From: Setomelanomma holmii
Lineage: Eukaryota > Ascomycota > Dothideomycetes > Pleosporales > Phaeosphaeriaceae
DNA length: 64,000 bases
Direction of reading: 5' to 3'
NCBI GenBank assembly: GCA_010015745.1
Contig: ML978163.1
Span: 372,001-436,000, forward strand
The translations under genes and the position numbers were made by a program. The notes under the pieces are model-generated. The model was not told the origin of the DNA, searched no databases, and saw only the letters and a program-made list of their open reading frames with translations. Below are positions 44,822-54,862 of the stretch, piece by piece. Within the stretch, counting starts at the first letter, position 1; every line of letters starts with the position of its first letter.

Positions 44822-45619
44822 CTAGATACGAAACGCCGGCTTGGTTTTGTAGCAAGGCTTATCCGGTCCGTGATCGTGATACTTGCAAGTACTGTCGAGG
44901 TCCAAGAATTCCAACTGCGTCCGAAATGGAATGCCGTCTTCCAACCTTGGCAGAATCTCCAGGAGAATCTGACGTGGAAAATCTGGTTGATATACGGGGT
45001 CCTCAGTATCGACTAGCTTATATATGTGCTTCTTATTGTAGTAATAGACGACACAGTTGATAGCGAACTTGCGATGTGCGGAGCCGCTGGATGAATACTG
45101 CCATATGTTTCCGGGAGTGCGCACTGGGTAGTAGCCAGTGTCATGGAATGCCTCGATGAGACAATCTATGGCTGAGTCCTTGTAGTCATTGCTTTGCACT
45201 TATTCACCAAGTGCAAAGCAGCTGGTCCATCTAGACTGTTCATGACTCAGGTCTGGTCCGTCAACTTCATTGCGGCCATCGGTCTTGATTTGGAAGAATG
45301 CTCCAGTGTAGAGCCCTTCATCCAGATCTTGAACGCTTCGAGGTTCACTTCAGGTAATTTGACAACACGATCCTGGCCTTCCTTCCACTCCTGCTTAAGT
45401 GCAACGTCAAAGAAAGCCGAATCGGAGCGCAGCTAACTCTCGTGGATGTAGAAGTCTTGGTTCTCTTTGCCTACGCGCACTAAGATGGGCTTCAACATCA
45501 AGCTAATAGCATATTGTCAGTAATTGACAGAGACGATGGACGTAGTTGACTTACTCTGGCCCATCTTGCGCCGCGCGTCGAAGCTTCTTCCTCGGAGGTT
45601 CTCCTGTGGCGTCATTCAT
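44822..45619 (-). pseudogene. BTB-domain protein relic, copy 2 of 3
   Basis: Exon 1 is 45619-45555 (MNDATGEPPRKKLRRA), followed by a 52-base intron (GTAAGT...TTAG) and exon 2 from 45502. Exon 2 reads PILVRVGKENQDFYIHES, then TAG at 45433-45435, then a BTB core (SAFFDVALKQEW, RVVKLPEVNLEAFKIW). A one-base loss near 45309-45316 shifts the frame, and TAA stands at 45200-45202 in the restored frame. After it an intact frame (DYKDSAIDCLIEAF to CKYHDHGPDKPCYKTKP) runs to 44822. The exon 1 length (65 bases) and phase equal those of copy 3. BTB proteins are dimerising adaptors; this copy cannot make a full one. Confidence 0.7.
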
Positions 45620-46088
45620 GGTTGTAGGCCTGGTTGAGGTGGAGGATTGAAAGTCGTTGCAGAGTTGATGGCACGGCTTTACAGATGCCAGCTGTCTGAC
45701 CGTCTTCTCTGCGCTGTCAGGTCTGAGGTACAGGTGGTCTTCGCGTCCTACTGGCCTGAAAAGCATGTTAAGGGCAAACTTGATCTCCCACTACGTCTTG
45801 AAGCTCTCACTTGGACATGAATCAGGATATGGAATGCCGTATAGTATGACGCAGTCCATATATTAAATGCTGTTCCGAGCTGGCCACACGCAGTGGTCAT
45901 CATTTACTGCGTTCTCTTGCTCTGCAGCATCCCTTAATCCAAACATGGTCTTTTCTATTTACCGTGGTCCGTTCTGATATTCGTGCCTTTTGTCTGGTTT
46001 CATGTAATCGCACACGATCACATTTCGTCTTCGGTTCTACGCAGATCAGCATCATCGAAGGCTGTAGGAGTATGAATATAACCCACCC

Positions 46089-46883
46089 TCAGTATCCAAA
46101 CGTTGGTTTAGTCTTGTAGCAAGGCTTGTCCGGGCCGTGGTCATGGTATTTGCAGGTGTCTACTTTGGCGAAGAAGTCTGGGATGCTGACATCCTCTTGC
46201 AATCTGGGTAGTAGGGCTCCGATGTCGATGATGATATCGTGAGCGAATGCTGTGGGAAGTCCAGCCACTCGTCTGAGATTGTGCCGTCCCCACACATGTA
46301 TAAACATGTCCACAGCGAGCTTACGATGATTCGAGCTTTCGAGGGAGTGTGGGTATATGTACTGAGCGAGGCTGAATGAATAGTTTTCCTTTTGAAGCAT
46401 TCCTTCAACATGAGCATCGATTGCTGCATCCTTTGAAATCGACGTCCTGAAGAAAGTCGGCCAGTGCGTAACACTTGCTCCAACGACTCCGCTCCGAGTT
46501 CTTATAGGATCCGTCCTGCGACGGTTTCACGTCGTCTGGCATCGACAAGAACAGCTGGCCTGTATAGATCCACTTGATCCAGATCTCGAAGATTGCGGTC
46601 TCGGCTTCTTGCAGTTCGACCACTCGTGCTTGAGCCTCAGCCCATTCTTTCTTGAAGGCTTTAATCGAAAAAGCCCGAGCATGAGCGCAAAAGCTTCTCA
46701 TGAACATAGTACTTGCTCTTTGGCTCGCCAACAAGGACCGTTATGGGTTCGGATGCGATACTAGGGCCATGACAACTCGAAATAAACGAGAAGAGATTGG
46801 TTGTGTTCTGCAACTCACTTGGGTCCGCCATCTTTCGCGTGGCGCACCCTCTTCCTCGGGGGCTCGGAGGTCTTGTCGCCCAT
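46089..46883 (-). pseudogene. BTB-domain protein relic, copy 3 of 3
   Basis: Exon 1 is 46883-46819 (MGDKTSEPPRKRVRHA), then a 58-base intron (GTGAGT...CTAG) and exon 2 from 46760: ITVLVGEPKSKYYVHEKLLRSCSGFFD, a standard BTB start. An extra base near 46664-46668 shifts into AFKKEWAEAQARVVEL and IWIKWIYTGQLF. A second extra base near 46431-46438 shifts into AAIDAHVEGMLQ, SNHRKLAVDMFIH and the C-terminal CKYHDHGPDKPCYKTKP, ending at 46089. With only two single-base insertions this is the best-preserved copy, about 255 residues if corrected. The shared C-terminal C-x2-H-x-H-x5-C could bind zinc. Confidence 0.7.
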
Positions 46884-47572
46884 GATCGTGGAGGTGGTCG
46901 CGGCGGTTGAGGAGTCGAGGTCGCAACAGTGTGAATATAGACGGAAGGCACGGTGAGCCACTTTATATCTTGGCGCGCGCACTACAGCCGTGGAGTGAAC
47001 CCTCGATCGTGAACCCTCTGGAAGCGCGTTTGCTCTATGTCTGCCGTTGCAGGACCGAGCACGCGGCACTACGGTGCAATGCATTCACAAAAAGGTGGAA
47101 GCTCGTCAAGCGCGTTTGCTCCGTCTTCACTTTCCTGGAACTCGACCACCCTCGGCAGTGCTTGACGCAAGAGCGCGCCTGCAGCCGACTCGTGAGATGG
47201 AAATGCTTGAGAAGAAAGGATTGGGAGACGACCTGTTCAGAGGGCGTGATTTGATGGTAAGCTCGAAGTCTTTTGACACCCATTCTACATACCAAACAGG
47301 TATTGAGACATTACGAGACCAACATAGGAGATCCAGGTATACTCGCGCCTCTCTCATGAACGCCAGTACGCCAATCATGCGAATCGCTTGACCATAAGAG
47401 GAAAACGATGAAACCTGCACGGATGCTGTAGCCGTGCGGTGTGATCGCGGGCAAGAAGTATGAACGAGAAGAGAAGACGATGCCAACAGAAGAAAGAAGA
47501 AGGCTAATGCGACATCAACATCTCAGCAAAGGCGTAGCTGAGGGACAGTACTGCGGCCACTGACGAGTCTCA
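46884..47572. other. Intergenic, nothing recognised
   Basis: About 690 bases between the BTB array and the next minus-strand gene. Confidence 0.35.
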
Positions 47573-48481
47573 TCACACGCCACCCATGCCCACATCCCCA
47601 ACCGCCAAAAAGTCCGCCTCTTCAAAATCGCTCCCACTCCCCGCACTCACCCTCCCATCCACCACCATCTCATTCTCAATCTCCATATCATCCACATCCG
47701 CATCCACGCCCACCAGCCCATCCAACCTCTTGCTGCTCTTCGGCTGCGCAAACTGCCTCACAGCCGGCAGCATATTAACACCCCTCTGCGGACTCTCGCT
47801 CAGCGGACTAACCGGCACTTCATCTACCTCGACCGTCCCCTTCATCGGAATCGCAAAGAAGAAATTACTCCCGCTAATATCCAGCCTCGCATCGTCATCG
47901 TCCTGCCAACTGCGCTTGCGCTGCGTTTCCGAGACATATCCCGAGTCCGTGCTGCCCTGCGAACTGAACGGCTGTGAGAATGCTTCGGCAGGGAGTGGGA
48001 ATGGGTTCGTAGGGCGCTGCTGGCCGCCGGCGTAGAGGTGGATGTTCGTGGTTGGTTGTTCAGCGTAACCGCCGATTTTGTGCAGGCCGCAAAAGGGCAG
48101 GAGTTCGCGCTGGTGGACGAAGTCGTCGGGGACGGGGTCGCGTGGGGGCTTGACGTCGAGGGATATGCTTGTTGTTGAGGGGTGGACTAGGGTCGTTGTG
48201 ATGGTGGGGAGTGTTGATATTTTGAGCTGGGTTTTGTAGCCTTCTGGCACACTCTTGCGGACTCGCATCCCGACTTGGAGGAGGTCTGCTTGCACGTGTG
48301 CTGGGACTGGAGGCGCGAGGGTCTCTCGCTGCTTCGAGGCGTGGTGTTGTGTTCGTGGCCGGGTATTCGGATTCAGGCCCCGCCGATTGTCGTCGTCCGA
48401 GTCGCTGGCGTCTCTGGCGAAGAAGCTCGTAATTGAGGGCTGGAAGGGTCGTTTGTTTCGGTGTCGTTCAGTCGTGTGCAT
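47573..48481 (-). CDS. Ribonucleotide reductase inhibitor-like (Spd1/Sml1/Dif1 family) with PIP box
   Basis: A single exon of 302 residues from the ATG at 48481; the frame is open 70 codons further up, but that part is Leu/Ser-rich leader-like sequence. Near residue 12 lies KRPFQPSITSFFARD, which contains a PCNA-interacting PIP box (QxxIxxFF). At residues 68-85 is LLQVGMRVRKSVPEGYKT, the signature of fungal proteins in the PF08591 (RNR inhibitor) group. The remainder is disordered with an acidic C-terminus. Relatives restrain ribonucleotide reductase or control its location, and are removed at S phase or after DNA damage, in Spd1 through PCNA and CRL4. By analogy this may link dNTP supply to replication. 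Confidence 0.75.
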   Translation of the reverse strand: MHTTERHRNKRPFQPSITSFFARDASDSDDDNRRGLNPNTRPRTQHHASKQRETLAPPVPAHVQADLLQVGMRVRKSVPEGYKTQLKISTLPTITTTLVHPSTTSISLDVKPPRDPVPDDFVHQRELLPFCGLHKIGGYAEQPTTNIHLYAGGQQRPTNPFPLPAEAFSQPFSSQGSTDSGYVSETQRKRSWQDDDDARLDISGSNFFFAIPMKGTVEVDEVPVSPLSESPQRGVNMLPAVRQFAQPKSSKRLDGLVGVDADVDDMEIENEMVVDGRVSAGSGSDFEEADFLAVGDVGMGGV

Positions 48482-49775
48482 GATCGAGAGAGACAGAGAG
48501 CGCCTGTAGCGAGTGTGGATAGATGTGAGGCAGGCAAGGCGTGAGAGGGAGGAGGGGAATTTCTGATGCAATGCACTGACCCTGCACCTCGTCTCTTCAG
48601 CCCCCGATGTTGGAAGCAGGGTGCCAGGGTGCAGCGTAATCAATAAATTCCCAAGACAGGAATGGGCAGACAGAAGGACGCGACTCAGCAATGCACGCCT
48701 GCAGTTGGCGACTTCAGACCACGCACGCAGCAGAGGCTGATGGACGAATGTCGAGCGTTGCGGATAGCGGGAGTTGGGAATATGTATAAATGATTGAGGA
48801 GGCGTTGCGGATCGTCACTCGCGGGAACGACGCGACCAAAAGAACGGGCCCAGATGCAAGTGATCGACTTATTGAGACGCGTTGGAGCGCTGATCTTCTC
48901 GTCGGCGTTGAATGGTTCCCGAGCAGTAGCGCGCCTGTGCTACAGTGTCTTCGAGAAGCTCTCAATGTCTTGTCCTGTCCTCATGACAATGCTGCGTCTG
49001 TCACGAGACAGCACTAGGTCTCACACAGCAGCGTGCACCACCTGGGCAATGCGCTACTTGTAGTACGAAGTTCCTCTGTCTGTCGTGCTTGCTTCTGCTA
49101 CAACAAACGCTTGCCGATTGATATTCACCCATATCCCGATCTGACACAATCTATCTGCGACATTCGCTCGCCGGCTTAGACAGCAAGCGCGACGACGTCA
49201 TACGCCTCAGGAGAATAGACAATGCGCAGACTCGACGTCAATTTGACAGTTGCCGCGAAACTGTTGCGTCAAAATGAGTGTCAATGCAGCCAAGCGAGCT
49301 GACGGATGCAGCTTTGTCATTCGCGTAGTCAAAGTCGTACCTCAAAAGCAACGGACGATCACGCGTTAATTGGTGCTGGAGCAAGCTCTCCTTTCCGATG
49401 CTTTGGAATATGGTAAGCTTCTGACAGGCAATTGTTCCTGACTTTCACAGCTTCACGGATCGTGGTCATGGTATAGATCGCAGGTAGCATCGCCGTTCAT
49501 TTCACATAAGAGCTAGGGAATGCTGCACATGCTTAGCAAGACGAATTTATTATTCGTCCATTATCAGAAATACTCGAAGAGATATCATGCATCTCATGAT
49601 GAAGAAAGCCCATGACGCCAACCACATGGCCTTCCAAGACCAAACTCCATGCGCGCCGCTCTAAAGTCGGATGCGCTGAATACTCCGAATACACTGCGAA
49701 TACTTCCAAACCTCACACCACCGTCTCCACCACATCGATATCTGTCCCAGCCCCTGCAATATGATGGCGAAGCAT
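48482..49775. other. Intergenic, 1.3 kb, nothing recognised
   Basis: Contains the promoter of the RNR-inhibitor-like gene and the 3' flank of the tetraspan protein gene. No RNA gene or repeat seen. Confidence 0.35.
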
Positions 49776-50462
49776 TCACGACTGCACACTCCCCATCTCA
49801 ACACCCTCCTTCCTACTCTGTCTCGCTGTCCACTTATCCGCCAGCCACGTCACGCACGTAACCGCCATACTAATCCCGAGCAACAAGAACACCACCAGCG
49901 TTCCATACAGCGCAAACCTGCTTTCCTGGCAAATGCTCTTGAAGCTCCCGTTGCTGAGGTAGCTAGGAACGTTCGTTTGTTTCGTCGGCTTCTGACTCTG
50001 GTACCGGCAGGACCAGGTCTGGATGGTGTCTTGGTCGGGCGTGTTGCGGTTGAGCAGGTGCGCCCAGACGATGGCGATTAGGGAGAGGAGGAAGGAGGGC
50101 AGGATTGTGCCGAGGGAGATTAGGGCGCGGAAAGTGTATTTTTGGCGGAGGGCAAACTGTCTCACAATCAGTATAAGAATCGAATGTGAACGGTGGGCGG
50201 ATTGTACCTTGGGAACGACCGAAAGGACCAGGAAAACAGCGGACAACACGAACGTGACGACCGCCGATGCGATCAGGGCCTTGGTCCCATGTGTCTGGAA
50301 GTGCTGCGGCCACATGGACAACCACCACGGATTGGTGGTGCGTTGCTTGTTGTAGACATCGAGTGTGTGTGCCGAAGTACCCAGTATCGCAATGCTGAGT
50401 GCGACAATAAGACCGGTAATGACGGTCTGCGCCAAATGAAAAGGTGCCGGGTTGATCTTCAT
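49776..50462 (-). CDS. Four-helix membrane protein, hypothetical
   Basis: Exons 50462-50208 and 50156-49776 around a 51-base intron (GTACAA...ACAG, CTGAT branch) that keeps the frame whether or not it is removed; 211 residues when spliced. The ATG at 50462 was chosen because the first hydrophobic helix follows at once and the upstream part is Ser/Arg-rich leader. Four membrane helices are clear (VITGLIVALSIAILG, IASAVVTFVLSAVFLVLS, ILPSFLLSLIAIVWA, TLVVFLLLGISMAV) with a Cys-containing loop before the last. This topology resembles fungal MARVEL-like or tetraspan proteins, but I see no diagnostic motif. Confidence 0.7.
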   Translation of the reverse strand: MKINPAPFHLAQTVITGLIVALSIAILGTSAHTLDVYNKQRTTNPWWLSMWPQHFQTHGTKALIASAVVTFVLSAVFLVLSVVPKVQSAHRSHSILILIVRQFALRQKYTFRALISLGTILPSFLLSLIAIVWAHLLNRNTPDQDTIQTWSCRYQSQKPTKQTNVPSYLSNGSFKSICQESRFALYGTLVVFLLLGISMAVTCVTWLADKWTARQSRKEGVEMGSVQS

Positions 50463-52271
50463 CGTGCCTTGATTTCCTTCCAGTCTTCGTCGACGATATA
50501 TAAACAAGAAAGATGTACGCGTTGCAGAAGACGAAGACGATGTCAAGTGTCAACCAGGAGCACCCTTTCGTTCAAAAGAAGGACTGTCAACAAAATGAAC
50601 CCAAAGAAACAATGAAGATATAAGCCCGAGGTCTCTTGTTTCAACTCCCACGGGCATCACAACGCCTTATAAAACCACCCCCTCCACATCCCCTCGCATT
50701 TGACCATCTAAAGCGCTGGGACGCCCGTACACCCATGCCATGCATCTACAGGTCCAGGAATAGGCCAGCGCCAGCGACCAGGCCTCGAGAAAAGAACGGT
50801 AATTTGCCTTGCCGCTGCACCACACACTCATCCCTGGATCGTCGGTGCACACTGTACTACTCTCGGCTTCGAAAGGAGTGTGTTCACGGCGCGTAAGCTG
50901 CAGCGCTGCGACCAGAAATAGCGATATTAACATGCATATCGACGTGCAGTCTTACCGCATGTGTGCATTTAGCAACGCTTCTTTGCCGAGTCGCCTATCC
51001 CCTGCGGTTCCATTTGTTGACCATGGCGACCGCTGCATGCAGTTGTGCATTGTGGCTTGATGCATTGGGAGGAGGGGGATATGGCGTTGTTGTGTGCTGG
51101 CGAATGGTGTTGGCGAAGCGCTTGAACGCAGGTTCATTAAGAGTTTGAAACGATGGCTAAGGGGTGGGCGCTTCGATGGTTGGAGGAGGCGTGGTGATTG
51201 GTGAGATGGTGGGCGCTTATGGACGCTGGGATTTGATTGGTTGGTGATCTGGGTGCGACGAACGTCCAAGAAAACACCGTCGGTACCACGGGAATTGGTA
51301 GCTAAACGTGTAAGCTTTTCATGTCGACAATTCCAGTCTCCAGGTAGTTAAGGTACGAGCTGCTCAGGGGTGTCTCTTGTATCGTGGGTATTGTGGGGGC
51401 GTGCGGCTTATTGAGCTTAACAACCTTTTCTCTCGCTGCAATGCTGCATTGGCAGGACGCATCTGTGTCCATCGCTGAAGTCTGCCGCATAGTTGACGGT
51501 CAGTTCCTGACGGGTCAGGGAGAACGACCGTGATGGTATGGCGCGAGGCAGTGAGCTACGCCGCAAGACAAGACACGTCGAGCGTTCTTTCCCCGCTCCG
51601 CTGCGTAGACTTTACTTTGTTCACTTCGCAAAGCGCCATCGATAACAACAATTGCACCTCAAACCAGGATTTTCACCGATGCTTCGTTCTAGTATCGTGC
51701 CGGTTTCCCTTTGTTTATTCTTTACGCTCCCAATCATCGCCTCTTGCGCCACTCCACCACAAGCTGTCTTCGATGTATCGCCAACTTCGACCTTATACGA
51801 AGCACCTCTTTTGTATTGCGACGGCTCCGGAAGATGAGTCGTCCCTGGTACCTTCGTCGTGCAACTCGCGATAGGCCACTCTCTCGACGATCCCTCTGAG
51901 GCTGTCGGCGCCCACACGGAGAATTACATCAAGACTATTTGGGATACGATCTCCCCAGACAAGGTCCTGTATTGGTGTCATGGTGTAGATGATAGCTTAT
52001 TATTGATGATAAGGGCAGATTGGGGTGTAGGTTCGGTACAGTGCGACCTCGCTGACTTATAACACCGGAGGCGGTGGTTGGTTGAGGAAGCCTGCTCGTG
52101 GCGAGTGCCAGGTAAGTGTGCCTTGGAGGGCCAACGTGTCTTGTGAGTGGACCGACGTCAAATCTACGACTTGGAGACCAAGAACGGTCGATTAGGTATG
52201 GCGAGGTTGTTGTGTTTCTCAAGAGTCTATTCTGCAATATGCTATCTTAGTGAGAAGCTCAGTCATATGCG
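50463..52271. other. Mostly noncoding, 1.8 kb
   Basis: One small plus-strand frame with a signal peptide (51679-51837) is listed separately; other frames here have no support. Confidence 0.35.
51679..51837 (+). CDS. Possible small secreted peptide, 52 residues
   Basis: An ATG frame of 52 codons begins with a basic residue and a 16-residue hydrophobic core (IVPVSLCLFFTLPIIA) ending in S-C-A, a plausible signal peptide, followed by a short mature part with one cysteine near the end. It has no neighbour to join by splicing that I can find. It is either a small secreted protein or a chance frame; the length is near what chance gives. Confidence 0.25.
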   Translation: MLRSSIVPVSLCLFFTLPIIASCATPPQAVFDVSPTSTLYEAPLLYCDGSGR

Positions 52272-53139
52272 CTACGACAACTGGCCAGCAAGTCCACCCC
52301 CAAACCCCCATTTCCGTCTCCCAGCAGGTTGTGGCGCTTTCGCTTTCCCCTTCTTTGCGGCTTGTAGTGGATGGTCTTTCTCCCACTTTTCGTCTTCTTT
52401 ATAAGCGGCAATCGCTCGCTCCAGGTTGTAGTTTGCTTGCTCGAGGTATAGAAGCGCAACATCATATCTGTTTGGCAGAGCAACGCTCGCTCGGTTAGCC
52501 AAAGTCCCTTCCAGCAAAAAGACATCCTGTTGGTGGTGCTTACTCAGACACCTTGCATGATACCATGAACTTCCTCAATTTGGTTTTCTTGATCTCCTCC
52601 TCTTCTCCTTCAAGCGGCCGTGGGCTTAGACTCACGCCACCTTTGTAATGCTCTCCAGGTATAAGTATGGTTCTACGCGCGGCCAGCAAATGGTCTGCGT
52701 ACATCTTGTTTGATCGTCGTAACGCCTCCGCGGGTACACCGTACCGTAACGATAAGGACGATATCGAGTCGTTGTTCGGATCGACAAAGTGAAGGACGTC
52801 AGGCGCGTCATGCAAGGTCGCTTTCGACTTTTCATGGGGTGGTTGTAACTCATTATGTGCCGAGTATGGTGGCAGTTCGTCGTTTGCTTGCTCGTCTGGT
52901 GGCGAATATGTTGGAGGTTCGCGGAGACCTTGTGGCGGTAGTGGCGACGGTCCTGTGGCTATCTGGCAAAAGGGACAGTAATGCGCAAATCGAGGGTTGT
53001 CAGTCAAGCACCGGGCGCATATAGCACGCCCACAGCATTCAAGCCGGCGCTCAAACTGTGAGGGCTTCTCGCTCTTTTCGTCGTAGGTTGGCGGGATCGA
53101 CGATAGTAGGGCTGCACAAGTACAGCATGCTTCAGACAT
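52272..53139 (-). CDS. Intracellular LysM domain protein with N-terminal Cys-rich zinc-binding region
   Basis: Exons 53139-52544 and 52467-52272 join across a 76-base intron (GTAAGC...ACAG); 263 residues. The N-terminus has paired cysteines (CCTCAA, LECCGRAICARCL, HYCPFCQ) with RING-like spacing, followed by a Pro-rich linker. The LysM domain is at about residues 115-160: VLHFVDPNNDSISSLSLRYGVPAEALRRSN, then LLAARRTILIPG. The tail (YDVALLYLEQANYNLERAIAAYKEDEKWEK) is helical and resembles a UBA-like end. No signal peptide exists, so unlike chitin-binding effectors this LysM protein stays inside the cell, as in the LYSMD/F-box-LysM group. A link to ubiquitin is inference. Confidence 0.85.
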
Positions 53140-53791
53140 GATGTGAGATAAGATGATGCACGCGGGAACGGACTTAAAAACCTAGAGAACGGATGCTTGA
53201 GAGATACAGAGACAAGAAGGCGAAAGTGACCCATGCCACGTCATGACTAGAACGGTTAGCGACGCGCCCTCACGTGGGCTGGTGGTGGGCGATCTCGCGA
53301 TATTGCTTCGAAGAGACTGATCCGAATACTCGAAGTGTACTGGTCTCCAGCATGAAATACAGCGATTCTACAATCTTGGCGATGCGAGTATGGATATGGT
53401 GTTGAGCCAGGCGCGTGCTTCAGCTCGGTGCTGAACTGGGGTCCACCGCCAAGCCTCAGCCGAGACCCGCACCGCAGCTGCAATTTTCGCGTCAGGTCCA
53501 ACTTCGAACTTTCGCACACCGTCAATCTCTCTACCGCCAACCGCCCGCACCGTTACGAGGTATGTCCTTTCCGACTCCGAGTGCCCTTCAGAGAGCCAGG
53601 AGGAGCAATCGCGCCCGTCCGCAAGGATGAGCCTGATACTGCTCCTCCTCTGCGACAAGAGCTGAAGAACCCTCACGTCTGCACACTGAGGGCACTCTCC
53701 ACGCTCTGGCATCTGAAGGCTAACCACAATCAAATTGCAGATACCTCAGTCGCCCGTCCGCCATTGAGAATCTCCCTCTACAACCGCCAAA
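53140..53791 (+). promoter_or_regulatory. Promoter and 5' UTR of S22 with probable UTR intron 53560-53740
   Basis: GTATGT at 53560, a CTAAC branch site near 53721 and AAATTGCAG at 53740 outline a 181-base intron wholly in the leader, 51 bases before the S22 ATG. Such leader introns are frequent in fungal ribosomal protein genes. A plus-strand frame across the region overlaps the S22 start in another phase and is a shadow. Confidence 0.5.
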
Positions 53792-54392
53792 ATGGTCAAG
53801 ACTTCCGTCCTCAACGATTGCCTCAATGCCATCAACAACGCCGAGAAGGCCGGCAAGCGCCAGGTCCTGATCCGCCCGTCCTCCAAGGTCATTGTCAAGT
53901 TCTTGACCGTCATGCAGCGTCACGGTACGTTCTTCTCTCCTTACCAGCACACACGCGCATTGCTTGCGCTTCTTCGGGTTGATAACTAGACAATGATTTC
54001 GCATCACACGATCTTTGTCCTTTAAGTGCCCGATATATTGAATCTCTAGCGGAGAACTTACACGTCTTCGGAACCCTTCCATGATGTCTGATGTTTATTT
54101 CGCCGCAACATACTAATACTCTTCTCTTGCAGGCTACATTGGCGAGTTTGAGGAAGTCGACGACCACCGTAACGGCAAGATTGTCATCCAGCTCAACGGC
54201 CGCATCAACAAGACCGGTGTCATCTCGCCCCGCTACAACGTCCAGCTCCGCGACATGGAGAAGTGGGTCGTCAAGCTGCTGCCCTCGCGTCAGTTCGGCT
54301 ACATCGTCCTCACCACCTCGGCTGGTATCATGGACCACGAGGAGGCCAGGAGGAAGCACGTTGCTGGCAAGATTCTGGGTTTCTTCTACTAG
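53792..54392 (+). CDS. RPS22: 40S ribosomal protein S22 (uS8)
   Basis: Exons 53792-53924 and 54133-54392 join across a 208-base intron (GTACGT...TTGCAG) in phase 1 and give 130 residues, exactly the length of eukaryotic S22/S15a. Landmarks are MVKTSVLNDCLNAINNAEKAG, VIVKFLTVMQRHGYIGEFE, GRINKTGVISPRYN and the C-terminal RKHVAGKILGFFY. It is a small-subunit platform protein required for 18S rRNA processing. A second, leader intron probably precedes the ATG. Confidence 0.97.
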
Positions 54393-54862
54393 GGCTGTGC
54401 GAGTTGATGGGGAGGGATGCATATACCCGGGCTTAGACAAGCTATATGTTTGGCTAGGTAGTCCATCATACCGACGATAGACGAAGGAATGACAAAAGTT
54501 CATGACACGCAAACCTCTTCTCAATTGACGCTGTGAAATGCGATTTCACCTCTCCATGCATTTCGAATCATCATATCCGTTGTCATCGTGAGCGATCACG
54601 ATGGGTACCATGTCACCAACCATAGTGCACCAAGTTTTGAAGTATTTGATCTTGTCATTAACTATGTACAAGCCATATGGTCAAATCCGGGGACCGAAAC
54701 GCCTATCCAGCACCTCTACTTTTCGCCATCATTCATAAGCCATATTCCTCGTAACTCAAAGGTCTTTTCCCGTAGTGCTCATAGGAAAGTGAACTCCAAA
54801 ACTCCCATGCAAAACCGTGCTCATCAATCATAGCCTCCTATGCACTTTTCATCAGTCCTCAT
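54393..54862. other. Intergenic between convergent genes
   Basis: About 470 bases, the 3' flanks of S22 and Hsp104. Nothing else recognised. Confidence 0.35.

Noticed and set aside
53428..53982. 184-codon plus-strand frame
   Set aside because: It overlaps the S22 leader and start in another phase and reads Arg/Pro-rich sequence typical of a shadow.
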